A stretch of 64,000 nt of DNA from JASHPR01 sp963749145. Lineage in GTDB: Bacteria; Actinomycetota; Actinomycetes; Streptosporangiales; Streptosporangiaceae. The notes under the pieces were generated by a model. The model saw only the letters and a program-made list of their open reading frames with translations. It searched no databases and had not been told where the DNA came from. Made by a program: the position numbers and the translations under genes. Positions 1-9,086 of the stretch are shown here, piece after piece. Position 1 is the first letter of the stretch. Each line of letters begins with the position of its first letter. The DNA lies in the NCBI GenBank assembly GCA_963749145.1, contig CAVVLN010000005.1, forward strand, positions 248,001-312,000, in the 5' to 3' direction.

Positions 1-1
1 C

Positions 2-457
2 GCGCGCGGCATCGAACTCGTGGCCACCGGTGCTCACGGCCTGTCCGTACTCGGCGACGAGGACCTGCTGATCACCGCGCTGCGCAACCTCCTGGAGAAC
101 GCGGTCGCCTACAGCCCGGACAAGACCCGGGTCGACGTGTCGACCAGGCTTGCCTCCGGCGATGCCGTCGAGATCAGCGTGGCCGACCAGGGCATCGGGA
201 TACCGGAGCGTGACCGGGAGCGGATTTTCGAGCGGTTCTACCGGGTGGACCCCGCGCGGTCGCGTGCCACCGGCGGCACCGGCCTCGGCCTGGCCATCGT
301 CAAGCACGTCACCGCCGCGCACGGGGGAAAGGTGACCGTGGAAAGCACCGAGGGCGCCGGGTCCACGTTCACCCTCAGGCTTCCGTTGCGACCCGATGCC
401 GTCACCATCAGTGTCGGCACGCTACCGGTAATGGCGAGATCCGCCAGGAGGCAGTGA
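2..457 (+). CDS. Sensor histidine kinase, C-terminal part (SenX3/PhoR-like)
   Basis: This is the catalytic end of a membrane sensor kinase; the gene begins upstream of the window, and the frame is open from base 2. The visible part is the HATPase_c domain: an N-box (ENAVAYSP), a G1 box (DQGIGIPE) with the F-box FERFYRVD, and a G2 box (GTGLGLAIVKHV). The histidine-containing dimerisation domain is not in view. The stop lies one base before the GTG of the OmpR-type regulator, so the two are cotranscribed. In actinobacteria this pair next to carD is the phosphate-responsive SenX3/RegX3 (PhoR/PhoP) system; that identity is inferred from synteny and from the type of regulator. Confidence 0.85.
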   Translation, partial: ARGIELVATGAHGLSVLGDEDLLITALRNLLENAVAYSPDKTRVDVSTRLASGDAVEISVADQGIGIPERDRERIFERFYRVDPARSRATGGTGLGLAIVKHVTAAHGGKVTVESTEGAGSTFTLRLPLRPDAVTISVGTLPVMARSARRQ

Positions 458-458
458 A

Positions 459-1148
459 GTGACACGAGTGCTCGTGGTCGAGGACGAGGAATCGTTCAGT
501 GACGCGATTTCCTACATGCTCCGCAAGGAGGGCTTCGAGGTCGCGGTCTGCCCGACGGGCCCGGACGCGCTCGAGACCTTCGATCGCAGCGGGGCGGACC
601 TGGTGCTGCTGGACCTCATGCTGCCCGGGCTGCCCGGGAGCGAGGTCTGCCGGGCGCTGCGCGAGCGCTCCAATGTCCCGGTGATCATGCTGACCGCGAA
701 GGACAGCGAGATCGACAAGGTTGTCGGCCTCGAGCTGGGCGCCGACGACTACGTCACCAAGCCGTTCTCCTCGCGGGAGCTCGTGGCCCGGATGCGCGCC
801 GTACTCCGGCGCCGCGGCGACGCTGACGAGCCGCTGTCGTCGATCATGGAGTCGGGACCGGTCCGGATGGATGTCGACCGCCACGTGGTCACGGTCCGCA
901 GCGAGCAGGTGCAGTTGCCGCTGAAGGAGTTCGAGCTCCTGGAGGTGCTGCTGCGCAATGCCGGACGGGTACTGACCCGGATGCAGCTCATCGACCGCGT
1001 CTGGGGTGCCGACTACGTCGGGGACACCAAGACGCTCGATGTCCACGTCAAGCGGCTGCGCGCCAAGGTCGAGGCCGACCCGGCGAACCCGACGCATATC
1101 CTGACCGTGCGCGGGCTCGGCTACAAGTTCGAGCCTTCCTCGGCCTGA
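459..1148 (+). CDS. regX3: OmpR-family response regulator (RegX3/PhoP-like)
   Basis: This is a DNA-binding response regulator of 229 residues. The receiver domain (about 1-115) shows the acidic pair EDEE, the phospho-acceptor Asp in LVLLDLMLPG, the switch Thr in VIMLTAK and the Lys in VTKPF. The C-terminal winged helix (about 130-225) has the typical OmpR ending RVLTRMQLIDRVWG ... VRGLGYKFE. It starts at GTG one base after the kinase stop, with the purine-rich AGGAGG of the kinase 3' end as its ribosome site. It probably controls phosphate-starvation genes. The gene symbol rests on the kinase partner and on carD-ispF-cysS nearby; phoP is the equivalent Streptomyces name. Confidence 0.88.
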   Translation: MTRVLVVEDEESFSDAISYMLRKEGFEVAVCPTGPDALETFDRSGADLVLLDLMLPGLPGSEVCRALRERSNVPVIMLTAKDSEIDKVVGLELGADDYVTKPFSSRELVARMRAVLRRRGDADEPLSSIMESGPVRMDVDRHVVTVRSEQVQLPLKEFELLEVLLRNAGRVLTRMQLIDRVWGADYVGDTKTLDVHVKRLRAKVEADPANPTHILTVRGLGYKFEPSSA

Positions 1149-1182
1149 GGCCTCCCGGCCGGTACGTCCGCGTGACGGCCGA

Positions 1183-1791
1183 CTATGCAGTCGGCGACGG
1201 GCTGGCGGTTGGCGTCGGGCCAGCGCCGGCCTTCGGGTGCTTGCCCGGTGTCGCTGACGGGGTGGGAGACGGCGCGGGCGAGAACGTCGTGTAGTACTGG
1301 GCGCGCGGCATCACCGGGACGACCATGGAGACGCTGGCGGCGTTCTGGAAGGTCAGGATCAGCCGCACCGCCGAGCCGCCGGAGAGGGGCCGGGTGAGGT
1401 CCTGCAGCACCACCTTCGGCGCCGGGCCGGTGAGGAGCACGGCTTGCTGACTGGCCAGGCTGACGCTGCCGCCGGGCAGCGTGACCGACTTCGCGGTACC
1501 GGGCGCGGTGATGCTGACCAGCTTGTCCGCCGAGCCATTGTTGACCAGGGCGAGGAACACCCCGGCCGTGTGGCCGGCGGCAATCACTTCGCCGACCGGC
1601 GCGCCGAGCACGAAGACGTTCCTGATCGCGATGTTGTCGTGCACGAGGCCGGCTCCGTCCGTCGGCTGGTGCCACGCCTGGGTGGGGGCGTTGAATCCGG
1701 CCTCGCACCCGGCGAGTACGGGGATAAGCGCGGCAATCGCCAGGACGGCCAGGGCACGCGGCCCGGCGATCCTGTGGCTGCTCCGGATCAC
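1183..1791 (-). CDS. Secreted lipoprotein, DUF461/PCu(A)C-like
   Basis: This is a lipoprotein of 202 residues. It has a basic N-terminus, a hydrophobic stretch and a lipobox LAGC around residue 29, so it is predicted to be exported and anchored to the outer face of the membrane. The middle (about 45-165) is beta-rich and resembles the DUF461/PCu(A)C fold (AGVFLALVNNG, LPGGSVSL). The Met/His copper ligands of true PCu(A)C chaperones are not evident, so copper binding is not claimed. The tail is rich in Pro, Thr and Ser, as in wall-spanning linkers. It is convergent with regX3 and on the same strand as the thioredoxin-like gene upstream. Confidence 0.72.
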   Translation of the reverse strand: MIRSSHRIAGPRALAVLAIAALIPVLAGCEAGFNAPTQAWHQPTDGAGLVHDNIAIRNVFVLGAPVGEVIAAGHTAGVFLALVNNGSADKLVSITAPGTAKSVTLPGGSVSLASQQAVLLTGPAPKVVLQDLTRPLSGGSAVRLILTFQNAASVSMVVPVMPRAQYYTTFSPAPSPTPSATPGKHPKAGAGPTPTASPSPTA

Positions 1792-1907
1792 GGCCTGCTC
1801 TCCTCGTCTTCGTCAATCCAGGCAGTGGACGTCGCAAAGCGTAGCCGCCGCGACCTGGCCCGCCGTGGCCGGCCCGGGTGCTGCGGCCGGCGCGGCCGAC
1901 CGGCGGA

Positions 1908-2668
1908 TCAGCGGTTGGCGAGCTTGGCCGAGCTCAGCTGGCGCAGGGCGGTCGCCAGGCCCGACTGGGGCAGGCGGGCGATCGAGGCTACCGAGCCGTC
2001 CGGGCGGACCAGGATCGCGGTCACCCCGGGCTGCCCGTAGGTCTTGAAGAGGACGTCGCCGGTGTCTTCCGCGACCTCGGCCGGCCCTGGCCGGCCTGAG
2101 CGGCCAGCCGGGTCAGCTGCTCCGCGCCGCCCTTGGCCGCGACGAGGTAAACCGGCACCCGCGCCTGGGCGGCCTGGGCGCCCAGCTGCCGTAGCGTGAT
2201 CGCGCACCGGCAGTCCCGCGGGACCAGGGTCAGCACGGCGGGCCTGGAACCGGTGACCGCGCGCAGGGAGACCGTCTTGCCGTCGACCACGACCTGTCCG
2301 TCCGGCAGCGGCCCGCCGATCGCTCCGGCCGCCGGGTGGCTGCTGGCCGCCGGGTGCTTCTTCGGGGCGGGCTGGGCGGTGACGTGGGACGGCACCTCGG
2401 GCATGCCGGTCTGGTCCGCGGCGAACATGATCAGCAGGGTGCTGGTGATCAGCGCCAGGATGAGGCAGCCCGCCAGCAGCGGCAGTGCCATCCCCTCCCG
2501 GGTCAGCGGCCCGCGCAGGCGGCCGGCGCGCTGCCGCCGCCGCATGGCCCGCAGCTCGCGCTGGTAGGCCTGCACGTCACGATCGAGTTCCCGCGCATCA
2601 TCGGGAATCTCGATATCGATGGGCGGGAGGCCGAAGTCGTCCCGGTCCGGATCGCCGCCAGCGTTCAC
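1908..2668 (-). CDS. Membrane-anchored thioredoxin-like protein (frameshifted)
   Basis: The start is GTG at 2668, with GGAGG eight bases upstream. The N-terminal about 60 residues are charged and cytoplasmic. One membrane helix follows (LPLLAGCLILALITSTLLIM), then a Pro/Ala linker and a thioredoxin-like domain with the segment PRDCRCAITL, a CxC in place of CxxC. Near 2082 the frame breaks in a GGCC-rich run. The end of the domain (FKTYGQPGVTAILVRPDG ... to the stop at 1908) lies in another frame. One base added there would rejoin both halves into about 253 residues. This is either an assembly error or a recent inactivation. It lies between the DUF461 lipoprotein and carD, as is common in actinobacteria. 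Confidence 0.65.
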
Positions 2669-3146
2669 CCGCACCCTCCGGCATGAGCGGCATCTTTCTC
2701 TCAGTATGAGGCCCCGGCCGGCCGGTGTAACCGCCCGGTAGGCCTCTTGCCGGAAGGTCACCTGCCGTAGGCCCGGAGTGGCCGCCGGGCTCCCGGGCTG
2801 GCGTGCCATCGGGCTGGCCGCATGCCCTCCCGGCTGGAGGGCCGCAGCACCGGCCGCCCAGGTGAGCAGGCGGTGGCGGCCAGGTTACCAAGTGGTAGCG
2901 AGCAGGCCACTTGCCAACACATGAACTGGCTTACTCCGGGTAGTCCAGCACATCACCGGGAGGCGATCGCCGGGCCAGGCCGGACGCCGCCGCTGCCCTG
3001 GCCGCGGCGGCCCCGTGCGGCCCGGCCCGCACTTCGCAATTTGCGGGTCTTGAATTGCGCCATTGACCTGCGTGTTTGCTCTCAAGGACGGCTAATCGCC
3101 CCTGTTCGACGTGGTAACATAGGTTCAGCGGAAGGGGTATGTCCAC
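2669..3146. other. Divergent intergenic region upstream of carD
   Basis: No gene is supported in these 478 bases between the divergent thioredoxin-like and carD genes. The last about 100 bases become AT-richer (TTGACC at 3063, TAACAT at 3115). These hexamers do not have standard spacing, so no promoter is assigned. A clear Shine-Dalgarno sequence, GAAGGGG, lies nine bases before the carD ATG. Confidence 0.5.
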
Positions 3147-3629
3147 ATGTCTTTCAAGGTCGGCGACACAGTCGTCTACCCCCACCATGGGGCTGCTCGG
3201 ATCGAGGAGATCGAGACCCGCTCGATCAAGGGCGAGGATAAAACCTACCTCGTGCTGAAGGTCGACAAGGGTGACCTGACTGTGCGTGTTCCTGCGGACA
3301 ATGCCGAGCTTGTGGGCGTCAGGGACGTAGTCGGGCAGGAGGGTCTTGAGCGAGTGTTCGAGGTGCTGCGCGCCCCGTACACCGAGGAGCCGACCAACTG
3401 GTCTAGGCGGTACAAGGCCAACCTGGAGAAGCTCGCCTCGGGCGACGTGAACAAGGTAGCCGAGGTGGTCAGGGATCTGTGGCGGAGGGACCGCGAGCGC
3501 GGTCTTTCCGCAGGTGAGAAACGCATGCTCGCCAAGGCGCGGCAGATTCTTGTCAGTGAGCTGGCCTTGGCCGAGAAGACCAACGAGGACAAGGCCGAGG
3601 CGCTGCTCGACGAGATCCTCGCGTCCTGA
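3147..3629 (+). CDS. carD: CarD family transcription factor
   Basis: CarD binds the RNA polymerase beta subunit and stabilises open promoter complexes at rRNA and other promoters. The protein has 160 residues, the normal length. The N-terminal Tudor-like RNAP-interaction domain begins FKVGDTVVYPHHG. The helical C-terminal domain carries the conserved tryptophan that wedges into the promoter fork (EEPTNWSRRYKANLEKL) and the DLWRRDRERGLSAGEKRML signature. The ATG has a strong GAAGGGG ribosome site. ispF follows 96 bases downstream. The ispD gene that usually sits between these two is absent. Confidence 0.95.
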   Translation: MSFKVGDTVVYPHHGAARIEEIETRSIKGEDKTYLVLKVDKGDLTVRVPADNAELVGVRDVVGQEGLERVFEVLRAPYTEEPTNWSRRYKANLEKLASGDVNKVAEVVRDLWRRDRERGLSAGEKRMLAKARQILVSELALAEKTNEDKAEALLDEILAS

Positions 3630-3725
3630 CCTCCGCGTGGCGCCCAGCCGGGAGCGTCCGGTGTGTGAGCCATCCTGGCGGCATGAGCGCCGCTGCGAAG
3701 CGGGCTCACGCAGTCCCCGATTGTC

Positions 3726-4217
3726 ATGACGGGCATGCTCCCGCAGGTTGGCGTGGGGACGGACGTCCACCCATTCGGTGACGGCAGGCCGTTGTACCTC
3801 GCCGGGTTGCTCTGGCCGGGCGAGCCTGGCCTGGCCGGGCATTCCGACGGAGATGTGGCGGCGCACGCCATCTGCGACGCGCTGCTCGCCGCGGCCGGGC
3901 TCGGCGACCTGGGCGCGCACTTCGGCACGGCGCAGCCGCGCTGGGCTGGAGCCAGGAGCACACTGCTGCTCGGCGAGACCGCGCGACTGCTCGCCGCCGC
4001 CGGTTTCGCGGTGGGCAACGTGTCGGTTCAGGTCATCGGCAATCGTCCCCGGATCTCGGCCCGCCGGGATGAGGCCCAGCAGGTACTGTCCGCCGCGCTC
4101 GACGGGGCGCGCGTGAGCGTGTCAGGAACCACGACCGATGGCCTGGGCCTCACGGGGCGCGGCGAGGGCGTCGCCGCGATCGCGACGGCGCTGGTGGTGC
4201 CGCAGTCGGCCGTCTGA
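3726..4217 (+). CDS. ispF: 2-C-methyl-D-erythritol 2,4-cyclodiphosphate synthase
   Basis: IspF cyclises CDP-methylerythritol 2-phosphate to MEcPP with loss of CMP, in the non-mevalonate isoprenoid pathway. The protein has 163 residues, the usual size. Metal ligands are visible as Asp13 and His15 (GTDVHPF) and His47 in GHSDGDVAAHA. The C-terminus has the family segment TTDGLGLTGRGEGVAAIA. No good ribosome site precedes the ATG at 3726; ATG at 3735 (MLPQVGVGTD) is an equally likely start. Many actinobacteria have ispD directly before, or fused to, ispF. Here carD is next to ispF and no cytidylyltransferase is found anywhere in the window. Confidence 0.94.
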   Translation: MTGMLPQVGVGTDVHPFGDGRPLYLAGLLWPGEPGLAGHSDGDVAAHAICDALLAAAGLGDLGAHFGTAQPRWAGARSTLLLGETARLLAAAGFAVGNVSVQVIGNRPRISARRDEAQQVLSAALDGARVSVSGTTTDGLGLTGRGEGVAAIATALVVPQSAV

Positions 4218-4248
4218 CCTCTGAGAGGTGTGATTCGGCGGGGCTGAC

Positions 4249-5769
4249 TTAGGCCTCCGGCGGGACCGGCGAACTTCGCATCCGGTCGAACTGCGCGGGC
4301 TCGGCGGGCGCAGGCTCGGCGGCTGCGGTTTCGGCGGGCGCAGGCTCGGCGGCTGCGGTTTCGGCGGGCGCAGGCTCGGCGGCTGCGGTTTCGGCGGGCG
4401 CGGTTTCGGCGGCTGCGGGCTCGGCGGGCGCAGGTTCAGCGGGCGCAGGTTCAGCGGGCGCGGTTTCGGGGGGCGTGGTTTGGGCGGGCGCGGGTTCAGC
4501 TTCAGCAGCGGGCGGTGTCTCCTTCTCCGGCAGCGCCGCTGGTGCCGCCGGGGCAGCATTCGCGGCGGGTGACGGCGTCCCGGGCTCGGGCAGAGGCACT
4601 TCTTCCGGCGTGGTCTCCGGCTCCGGGGAGTCCTGCACGAGCGTGGTCTCAGCTTCCGCGCTCCCGGCCGGATCGGGAGCCGCCGCAGCGCTGAATCCCG
4701 GATCGGCCTCAGGCGCGGGCCGGGGCTGGGGCGGAGGCTGGGCGCGGATTGCCGTCTCGGACGGGGGTTGCGGCGCGGGCGGAGCATGAGGGGCGGTCAT
4801 CGCGCCCGGCCCGGTCCCGGACTGTGGCCCGGTCCCGGACTGTGGCCCGGTCCCGGACTGCGGCCCGGTCCCGGACTGCGGCCCGGTCCCGGACTGCGGC
4901 CCAGGCCCGGCGCTGTTGCCGGGCAGCAGCCCCAGAAACGCGCCGTTGTCGCCCTCAGGCCCGAAACCGGGCTCGGGATCACTCTCCGCGCCGGAGCGGG
5001 AGTCGGTTCTGGCCTCAAAGGAGGCCATCGTCGGCGCGGGGCTGAACGCCGACATCGAGCGGGCCGGACCGGCCGGCTGCTCCTCGCGCGCCTGCGGAAC
5101 CCAGGCCATACCCTCGTCACTGGCCGGATCGTCATGCCCGGGATCGGTGTCGATCGCCAGATCCGCCGTGAGGTCGGCTTCATGCTCCGCCTGCCGGGCC
5201 ACGGGCCTCGCCTCGGCAGCCGCCGAGGCGGCCGCAGGATGCTGATCGCTGGCCCACCGGCGCACCTCGACGTGGCCGGATGGCTCGGGGACGGCCTGGT
5301 GCGGCACCGCGGCTGCCGCGCGGCGCAGCCGGGCCTGCCGCAGCATGCACAGCAGCAGTCCGAACCCGATCAGGACGAGCGCCCACGGGATGATCGCCGC
5401 GGCGGCCGCGGCCGGCTTGTGCGGCAGCGTGACGCCGGTCGCGTGCAGCGTATCGGCGCCCGCGGCCGCGGCGAAGAGCGCGAGCATTGACAGCCAGGCG
5501 TAGCAGCGAGAGAACAGGCCAGCCCCGCGCAGCGAGAGGACGGCCGCGCACGCGACGACCAGCATGGCGTCGAAGATCGCCGGATAGAGCCGGGCCAGCC
5601 GCGGCGAAACGCCCGCGGACAGCGCAACCGCGTGTATGCCCGCGTACGACAGCACGAACGCGGCGGCGGCGAGGAGCAGCACGCCGATCGTGACCGCGGC
5701 GAGCGCGAGCATCCGCAGTCCGCGGTGGCCATCCGCCGACTGGGCGGGCGCCGTGCGTTGGTAGCTCAT
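4249..5769 (-). CDS. DUF2637 (SpdB-like) membrane protein with repetitive acidic tail
   Basis: The protein has 506 residues. The first about 150 form four hydrophobic helices of the DUF2637 type (LALAAVTIGVLLLAAAAFV; YAGIHAVALSAGVSPRLA; MLVVACAAVLSL; PWALVLIGFGLLLCML). This family is found in actinobacterial plasmid-spread (SpdB) and chromosomal proteins. The remaining about 350 residues look disordered: an acidic region, five GTGPQS hexapeptides, and an Ala-Glu-Pro tail of repeated PAPAETAAAE. The repeats are exact at DNA level. It converges on ispF. The role is unknown; the topology suggests a long cytoplasmic tail on a small membrane domain. Confidence 0.7.
   Translation of the reverse strand: MSYQRTAPAQSADGHRGLRMLALAAVTIGVLLLAAAAFVLSYAGIHAVALSAGVSPRLARLYPAIFDAMLVVACAAVLSLRGAGLFSRCYAWLSMLALFAAAAGADTLHATGVTLPHKPAAAAAAIIPWALVLIGFGLLLCMLRQARLRRAAAAVPHQAVPEPSGHVEVRRWASDQHPAAASAAAEARPVARQAEHEADLTADLAIDTDPGHDDPASDEGMAWVPQAREEQPAGPARSMSAFSPAPTMASFEARTDSRSGAESDPEPGFGPEGDNGAFLGLLPGNSAGPGPQSGTGPQSGTGPQSGTGPQSGTGPQSGTGPGAMTAPHAPPAPQPPSETAIRAQPPPQPRPAPEADPGFSAAAAPDPAGSAEAETTLVQDSPEPETTPEEVPLPEPGTPSPAANAAPAAPAALPEKETPPAAEAEPAPAQTTPPETAPAEPAPAEPAPAEPAAAETAPAETAAAEPAPAETAAAEPAPAETAAAEPAPAEPAQFDRMRSSPVPPEA
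4301..4390. repeat. 30-bp in-frame tandem repeat, three exact copies
   Basis: There are three consecutive copies of a 30-base unit beginning TCGGCGGGCGCAGG, with degenerate copies continuing to about 4480. They encode the Ala-Glu-Pro tail of the DUF2637 protein. Confidence 0.85.
4811..4900. repeat. 18-bp in-frame tandem repeat, five copies
   Basis: The unit is CCGGTCCCGGACTGTGGC, with a T/C change in the later copies. It encodes the GTGPQS hexapeptides of the DUF2637 protein. Confidence 0.88.
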
Positions 5770-5961
5770 CGAGCCTGTCGTCCTTCCTGGCGCAAGACCG
5801 GGTCACGCCGCAGGCTTATAGTCGGGAACGGGAGCCAGACCCGCGCCGCCGCCATGGCGCTGCATGACTATCGGCGTTACCGCTGGAATACCGGGCGCGA
5901 ATGGCGGCAGGCCAGTCGGCTCCGCGCAGAGCCTCGCGGTTTCGGCGTCAAGGGAGACGAT

Positions 5962-7146
5962 ATGCCGTACTACCGGGTTGCTGGGGAGATTCCGCGAAAG
6001 CGCCACGTGCGCTTCCGCCGTCCGGACGGGGGACTGTATGCCGAAGAACTGATGGGCGAGGAAGGGTTCGTGTCCGATTCCTCGCTGCTTTACCATGTTC
6101 ACCCGCCCACTGCCATCGTGAAAAGCGAGGGTATCGATGACGGCGCGGAAGCGGGCGTGACGCCGAACCACCCGCTGCTACCGCGCCATTTCAGGACCCA
6201 GGAACTGCCCGTCGGCGGGGACATGGTGCTCGGCAGGCAGTTGCTGCTGGCGAACGACGATGTCCGGATCTCATTCGCGGCCGCCGATGCTCCCTCGGAC
6301 CTTTACCGGAATTCCACCGGCGACGAGGCCATTTACCTTCGCGACGGCTCAGCCAGGTTTGAGTCCGTCTACGGCGCCATCGATGCCGTTGCCGGCGATT
6401 ACATCGTGGTGCCCAGGGGCACGATTCACCGCTGGATTCCCGGCCCTGGCCGGATCGACGCGCTGGTCATCGAGGCGCGCGGGCACATCAGGCCGCCTAA
6501 GCGATATCTGTCCGCTTCCGGGCAGTTTCTCGAGCACGCGCCCTACTGCGAGAGGGATCTGCGCGGCCCGGAGGGGCCGCTGCTCGCCGAGGGCGAGGAC
6601 GTGCCGGTGCTCGTCCGCAACCGCAGCGGCCTGACCCGGCTGAGCTATGCCTTCCATCCGTTCGACGTCGTCGGCTGGGACGGCTACCTGTACCCGTACG
6701 CGTTCAACATCGCCGACTTCGAGCCGATCGTTAAGCGCACTCACGCGCCGCCGCCGGTGCACCAGACCTTCGAAGGGCCGAATTTCGTCATCTGCTCGTT
6801 CTGCCCGCGGCCGCTCGACTTCGACCCCGAGGCCGTGCCCATCCCGTATAACCACCACAACGTGGATTCCGACGAGATGATGTTCTACGTCGCCGGCGAT
6901 TACGGCGCGCGCAAGGGCTCGGGGGTCGGCATCGGCTCGATCACCCTGCACCCAAGCGGATTCACGCACGGGCCGCAGCCGGGTGCGGTCGAGGCCGCGA
7001 TCCGGGGTCTCGAGGAAGGGCGGGCCACCACCGACGAGACCGCCGTGATGATCGACACGTTCCGGCCGTTGCTGCTCGCCGCGGCCGGTCGGCGCGCGGA
7101 GGACCCGGAGTACGCCTGGACCTGGGCCCGGGCCGCGCGCGGTTAG
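5962..7146 (+). CDS. hmgA: Homogentisate 1,2-dioxygenase
   Basis: HmgA opens the ring of homogentisate to maleylacetoacetate in tyrosine/phenylalanine catabolism. The frame is open from 5632, but ATG 5962 has AGGGAG five bases upstream and begins with the family-like MPYYRVAGEIPRKRH, giving 394 residues. The iron site is visible: His and Glu in HHNVDSDEMMFYV (His-x5-Glu) and a distal His in SGFTHGPQPG, matching His335, Glu341 and His371 of the human enzyme. No fumarylacetoacetase or isomerase gene is adjacent. It converges with the EthD-like gene. Confidence 0.9.
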   Translation: MPYYRVAGEIPRKRHVRFRRPDGGLYAEELMGEEGFVSDSSLLYHVHPPTAIVKSEGIDDGAEAGVTPNHPLLPRHFRTQELPVGGDMVLGRQLLLANDDVRISFAAADAPSDLYRNSTGDEAIYLRDGSARFESVYGAIDAVAGDYIVVPRGTIHRWIPGPGRIDALVIEARGHIRPPKRYLSASGQFLEHAPYCERDLRGPEGPLLAEGEDVPVLVRNRSGLTRLSYAFHPFDVVGWDGYLYPYAFNIADFEPIVKRTHAPPPVHQTFEGPNFVICSFCPRPLDFDPEAVPIPYNHHNVDSDEMMFYVAGDYGARKGSGVGIGSITLHPSGFTHGPQPGAVEAAIRGLEEGRATTDETAVMIDTFRPLLLAAAGRRAEDPEYAWTWARAARG

Positions 7147-7172
7147 CGGCCCCCGGCGAGCCGCGACGGCCG

Positions 7173-7481
7173 TCAGTCGTCCAGGACCTCGATGAACATC
7201 CGCGAGCCGGGCGGGGCGATCTCCTGGTAGTCGGCTGCGGTCGCCCGCCCCTCTTCCGACCCGAAGGCGCTCTGCAGCGTCGCCTGGTCGGCGAAGTACA
7301 GCTCGGCGACCCGGTAATAGGTCTGCTCACCGCCATCGAGCGCCGTCGTGATCTGCCCGGTCTCGGCCCGCTCCAGGCCGGGGATGGCGCCGACCAGCGG
7401 CATGTGGGTGCCGAGATAATGCCGGTCGAAGGCGTCGGGGTCGCTCGGCTGCGTATACAGGACAACGAGTTTGACCGTCAC
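7173..7481 (-). CDS. EthD family protein
   Basis: This is a small dimeric alpha-beta-barrel (EthD/ferredoxin-like) protein of 102 residues, start GTG 7481. It has the family pattern VLYTQPSDPDAFDRHYLGTH ... PGLERAETGQI ... YYRVAELYF. Members are often of unknown function or assist oxidative degradation. The frame runs open far upstream, antisense to cysS, but only this last segment looks like protein. Its neighbour hmgA is also catabolic, but they are on opposite strands. Confidence 0.8.
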   Translation of the reverse strand: MTVKLVVLYTQPSDPDAFDRHYLGTHMPLVGAIPGLERAETGQITTALDGGEQTYYRVAELYFADQATLQSAFGSEEGRATAADYQEIAPPGSRMFIEVLDD

Positions 7482-7541
7482 GCTCCGGACCCTATCGCTC
7501 GTCGCCGGGGCCGCGCCACGGTGCCGGGCTGGCCCATCACG

Positions 7542-7618
7542 CCGGCCGCTCCCTGGCCTCGCCCGGCCGCTCCCCGGCCTCGCCCGGCCGCTCCCCGGCC
7601 TCGCCCGGCCGCTCCCGG
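7542..7618. repeat. 21-bp tandem repeat between ethD-like gene and cysS
   Basis: About 3.5 copies of the 21-base unit CCGGCCGCTCCCCGGCCTCG(C) lie in the short divergent spacer. No protein of either neighbour includes them. They could form stacked GC hairpins ahead of cysS. Confidence 0.8.
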
Positions 7619-7676
7619 CCGGGCCTGCCGCCGACACGGCCCGCGCGGTGGTCGCGACGTCCCGTAGCCTTTGGGC

Positions 7677-9086
7677 ATGACGTTGCGCCTCCACGACACC
7701 GCCGCCCGCGCGGTGCGCGAGTTCACCCCGGTCACTCCTGGGCGGGCCTCGCTGTACCTGTGCGGGGCCACGGTGCAGGCGCCACCGCATATCGGGCACA
7801 TCAGGTCCGGCGTCAACTTCGACATCCTGGTCCGCTGGCTGACCGCGAGCGGGTACCAGGTCACGTTCTGCCGGAACGTGACCGACATCGACGACAAGAT
7901 CCTGCGCACCGCGGCCAGCGAGGGCGTCGCCTGGTGGGCGGTGGCAGAACGCAACCAGCGGGCGTTCTCCCGGGCCTACGAGGCACTGGGCTGCCTGCCG
8001 CCGGACGTCGAGCCGCGGGCCACCGGGCACGTGCCGGAGATGATCGTGCTGATGCGCCGGCTGCTCGAGAGCGGGCACGCCTACGCGGCCGGCGGGGACG
8101 TCTACTTCGACGTCATGTCGTACCCGGACTACGGTGAGCTCTCCGGCCAGAAGCTCGAGCACATGCGGGCCGCCGACGACGTCGACGAGAGCCACAAGCG
8201 GGACCCGCGTGACTTTGCGCTGTGGAAGGGCGCCAAGCCGGGCGAGCCGTCCTGGGAGACCCCGTGGGGCCCGGGCCGCCCGGGCTGGCACCTGGAATGC
8301 TCGGCGATGTCCACCAAGTACCTCGGCGAGACCTTCGATATCCACGGCGGCGGCCTGGACCTGGTGTTCCCGCACCACGAGAACGAGCTCGCCCAGTCCC
8401 GCGCGGCCGGCGACGGCTTCGCCCGGTACTGGGTGCACAACGGCATCCTCGGCCTGTCCGGCGAGAAGATGAGCAAGTCGCTCGGCAACTCGCTGCTGGT
8501 CGACGCGATGATCAAGGAGGTCCGGCCCGCCGAGCTGCGGTACTACCTGGGCCAGGCGCACTACCGTTCGGAGATGGAGTACTCGCCGGACGCGCTGGCC
8601 GAGGCCGCGGCGGCGTACCGCCGGATCGAAGGCTTCGTGACCCGGGCGGCCGAGGCCGGGCCGGCCACCGGCTCCGCGCCGGCGGTGCCCAGCGTCGCGG
8701 CGCTCCCCGCGGGGTTCGCCGCGGCGATGGACGATGACCTCGGCGTGCCGCAGGCGCTCGCGGTCGTGCACGAGGCGGTGACCGAAGGCAACAGCGCCCT
8801 CGCGGCGGGGGACGTGGCCGGCGCGGCCAAGCAGGCCGCGGACGTGCGAGGCATGATGTCGGTGCTCGGGCTCGACCCGCTGGCTGAGCACTGGTCCGGT
8901 GCCAGAGCGGGCGAGGGCCTGCGGCCCGTGGTCGACGCACTGGTCACGGTGGCGCTGCAGCAGCGCCAGGCGGCCCGTGACCGCAAGGACTACGGCGCGG
9001 CGGACGCGATCCGGGCCGGGCTGGCCGACGCCGGGATCCTGGTCGAGGACACCCCGCGCGGCCCCCGCTGGGAGCTGAGCCGGTGA
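7677..9086 (+). CDS. cysS: Cysteinyl-tRNA synthetase
   Basis: CysS charges tRNA-Cys with cysteine. ATG 7677 (MTLRLHDTAAR) is preferred over an in-frame TTG two codons earlier; length 469 residues. The class I signatures are the HIGH motif at 38-41 in APPHIGHIRSG and KMSKS at 264-268. Zinc ligands are Cys29 (LYLCGATV), the Cys in HLECSAMS, and His/Glu in FPHHENELAQS. The C-terminal DALR-type helical domain ends at the rlmB start. Its stop overlaps rlmB by four bases (GTGA), so the two are translationally coupled. Confidence 0.97.
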   Translation: MTLRLHDTAARAVREFTPVTPGRASLYLCGATVQAPPHIGHIRSGVNFDILVRWLTASGYQVTFCRNVTDIDDKILRTAASEGVAWWAVAERNQRAFSRAYEALGCLPPDVEPRATGHVPEMIVLMRRLLESGHAYAAGGDVYFDVMSYPDYGELSGQKLEHMRAADDVDESHKRDPRDFALWKGAKPGEPSWETPWGPGRPGWHLECSAMSTKYLGETFDIHGGGLDLVFPHHENELAQSRAAGDGFARYWVHNGILGLSGEKMSKSLGNSLLVDAMIKEVRPAELRYYLGQAHYRSEMEYSPDALAEAAAAYRRIEGFVTRAAEAGPATGSAPAVPSVAALPAGFAAAMDDDLGVPQALAVVHEAVTEGNSALAAGDVAGAAKQAADVRGMMSVLGLDPLAEHWSGARAGEGLRPVVDALVTVALQQRQAARDRKDYGAADAIRAGLADAGILVEDTPRGPRWELSR

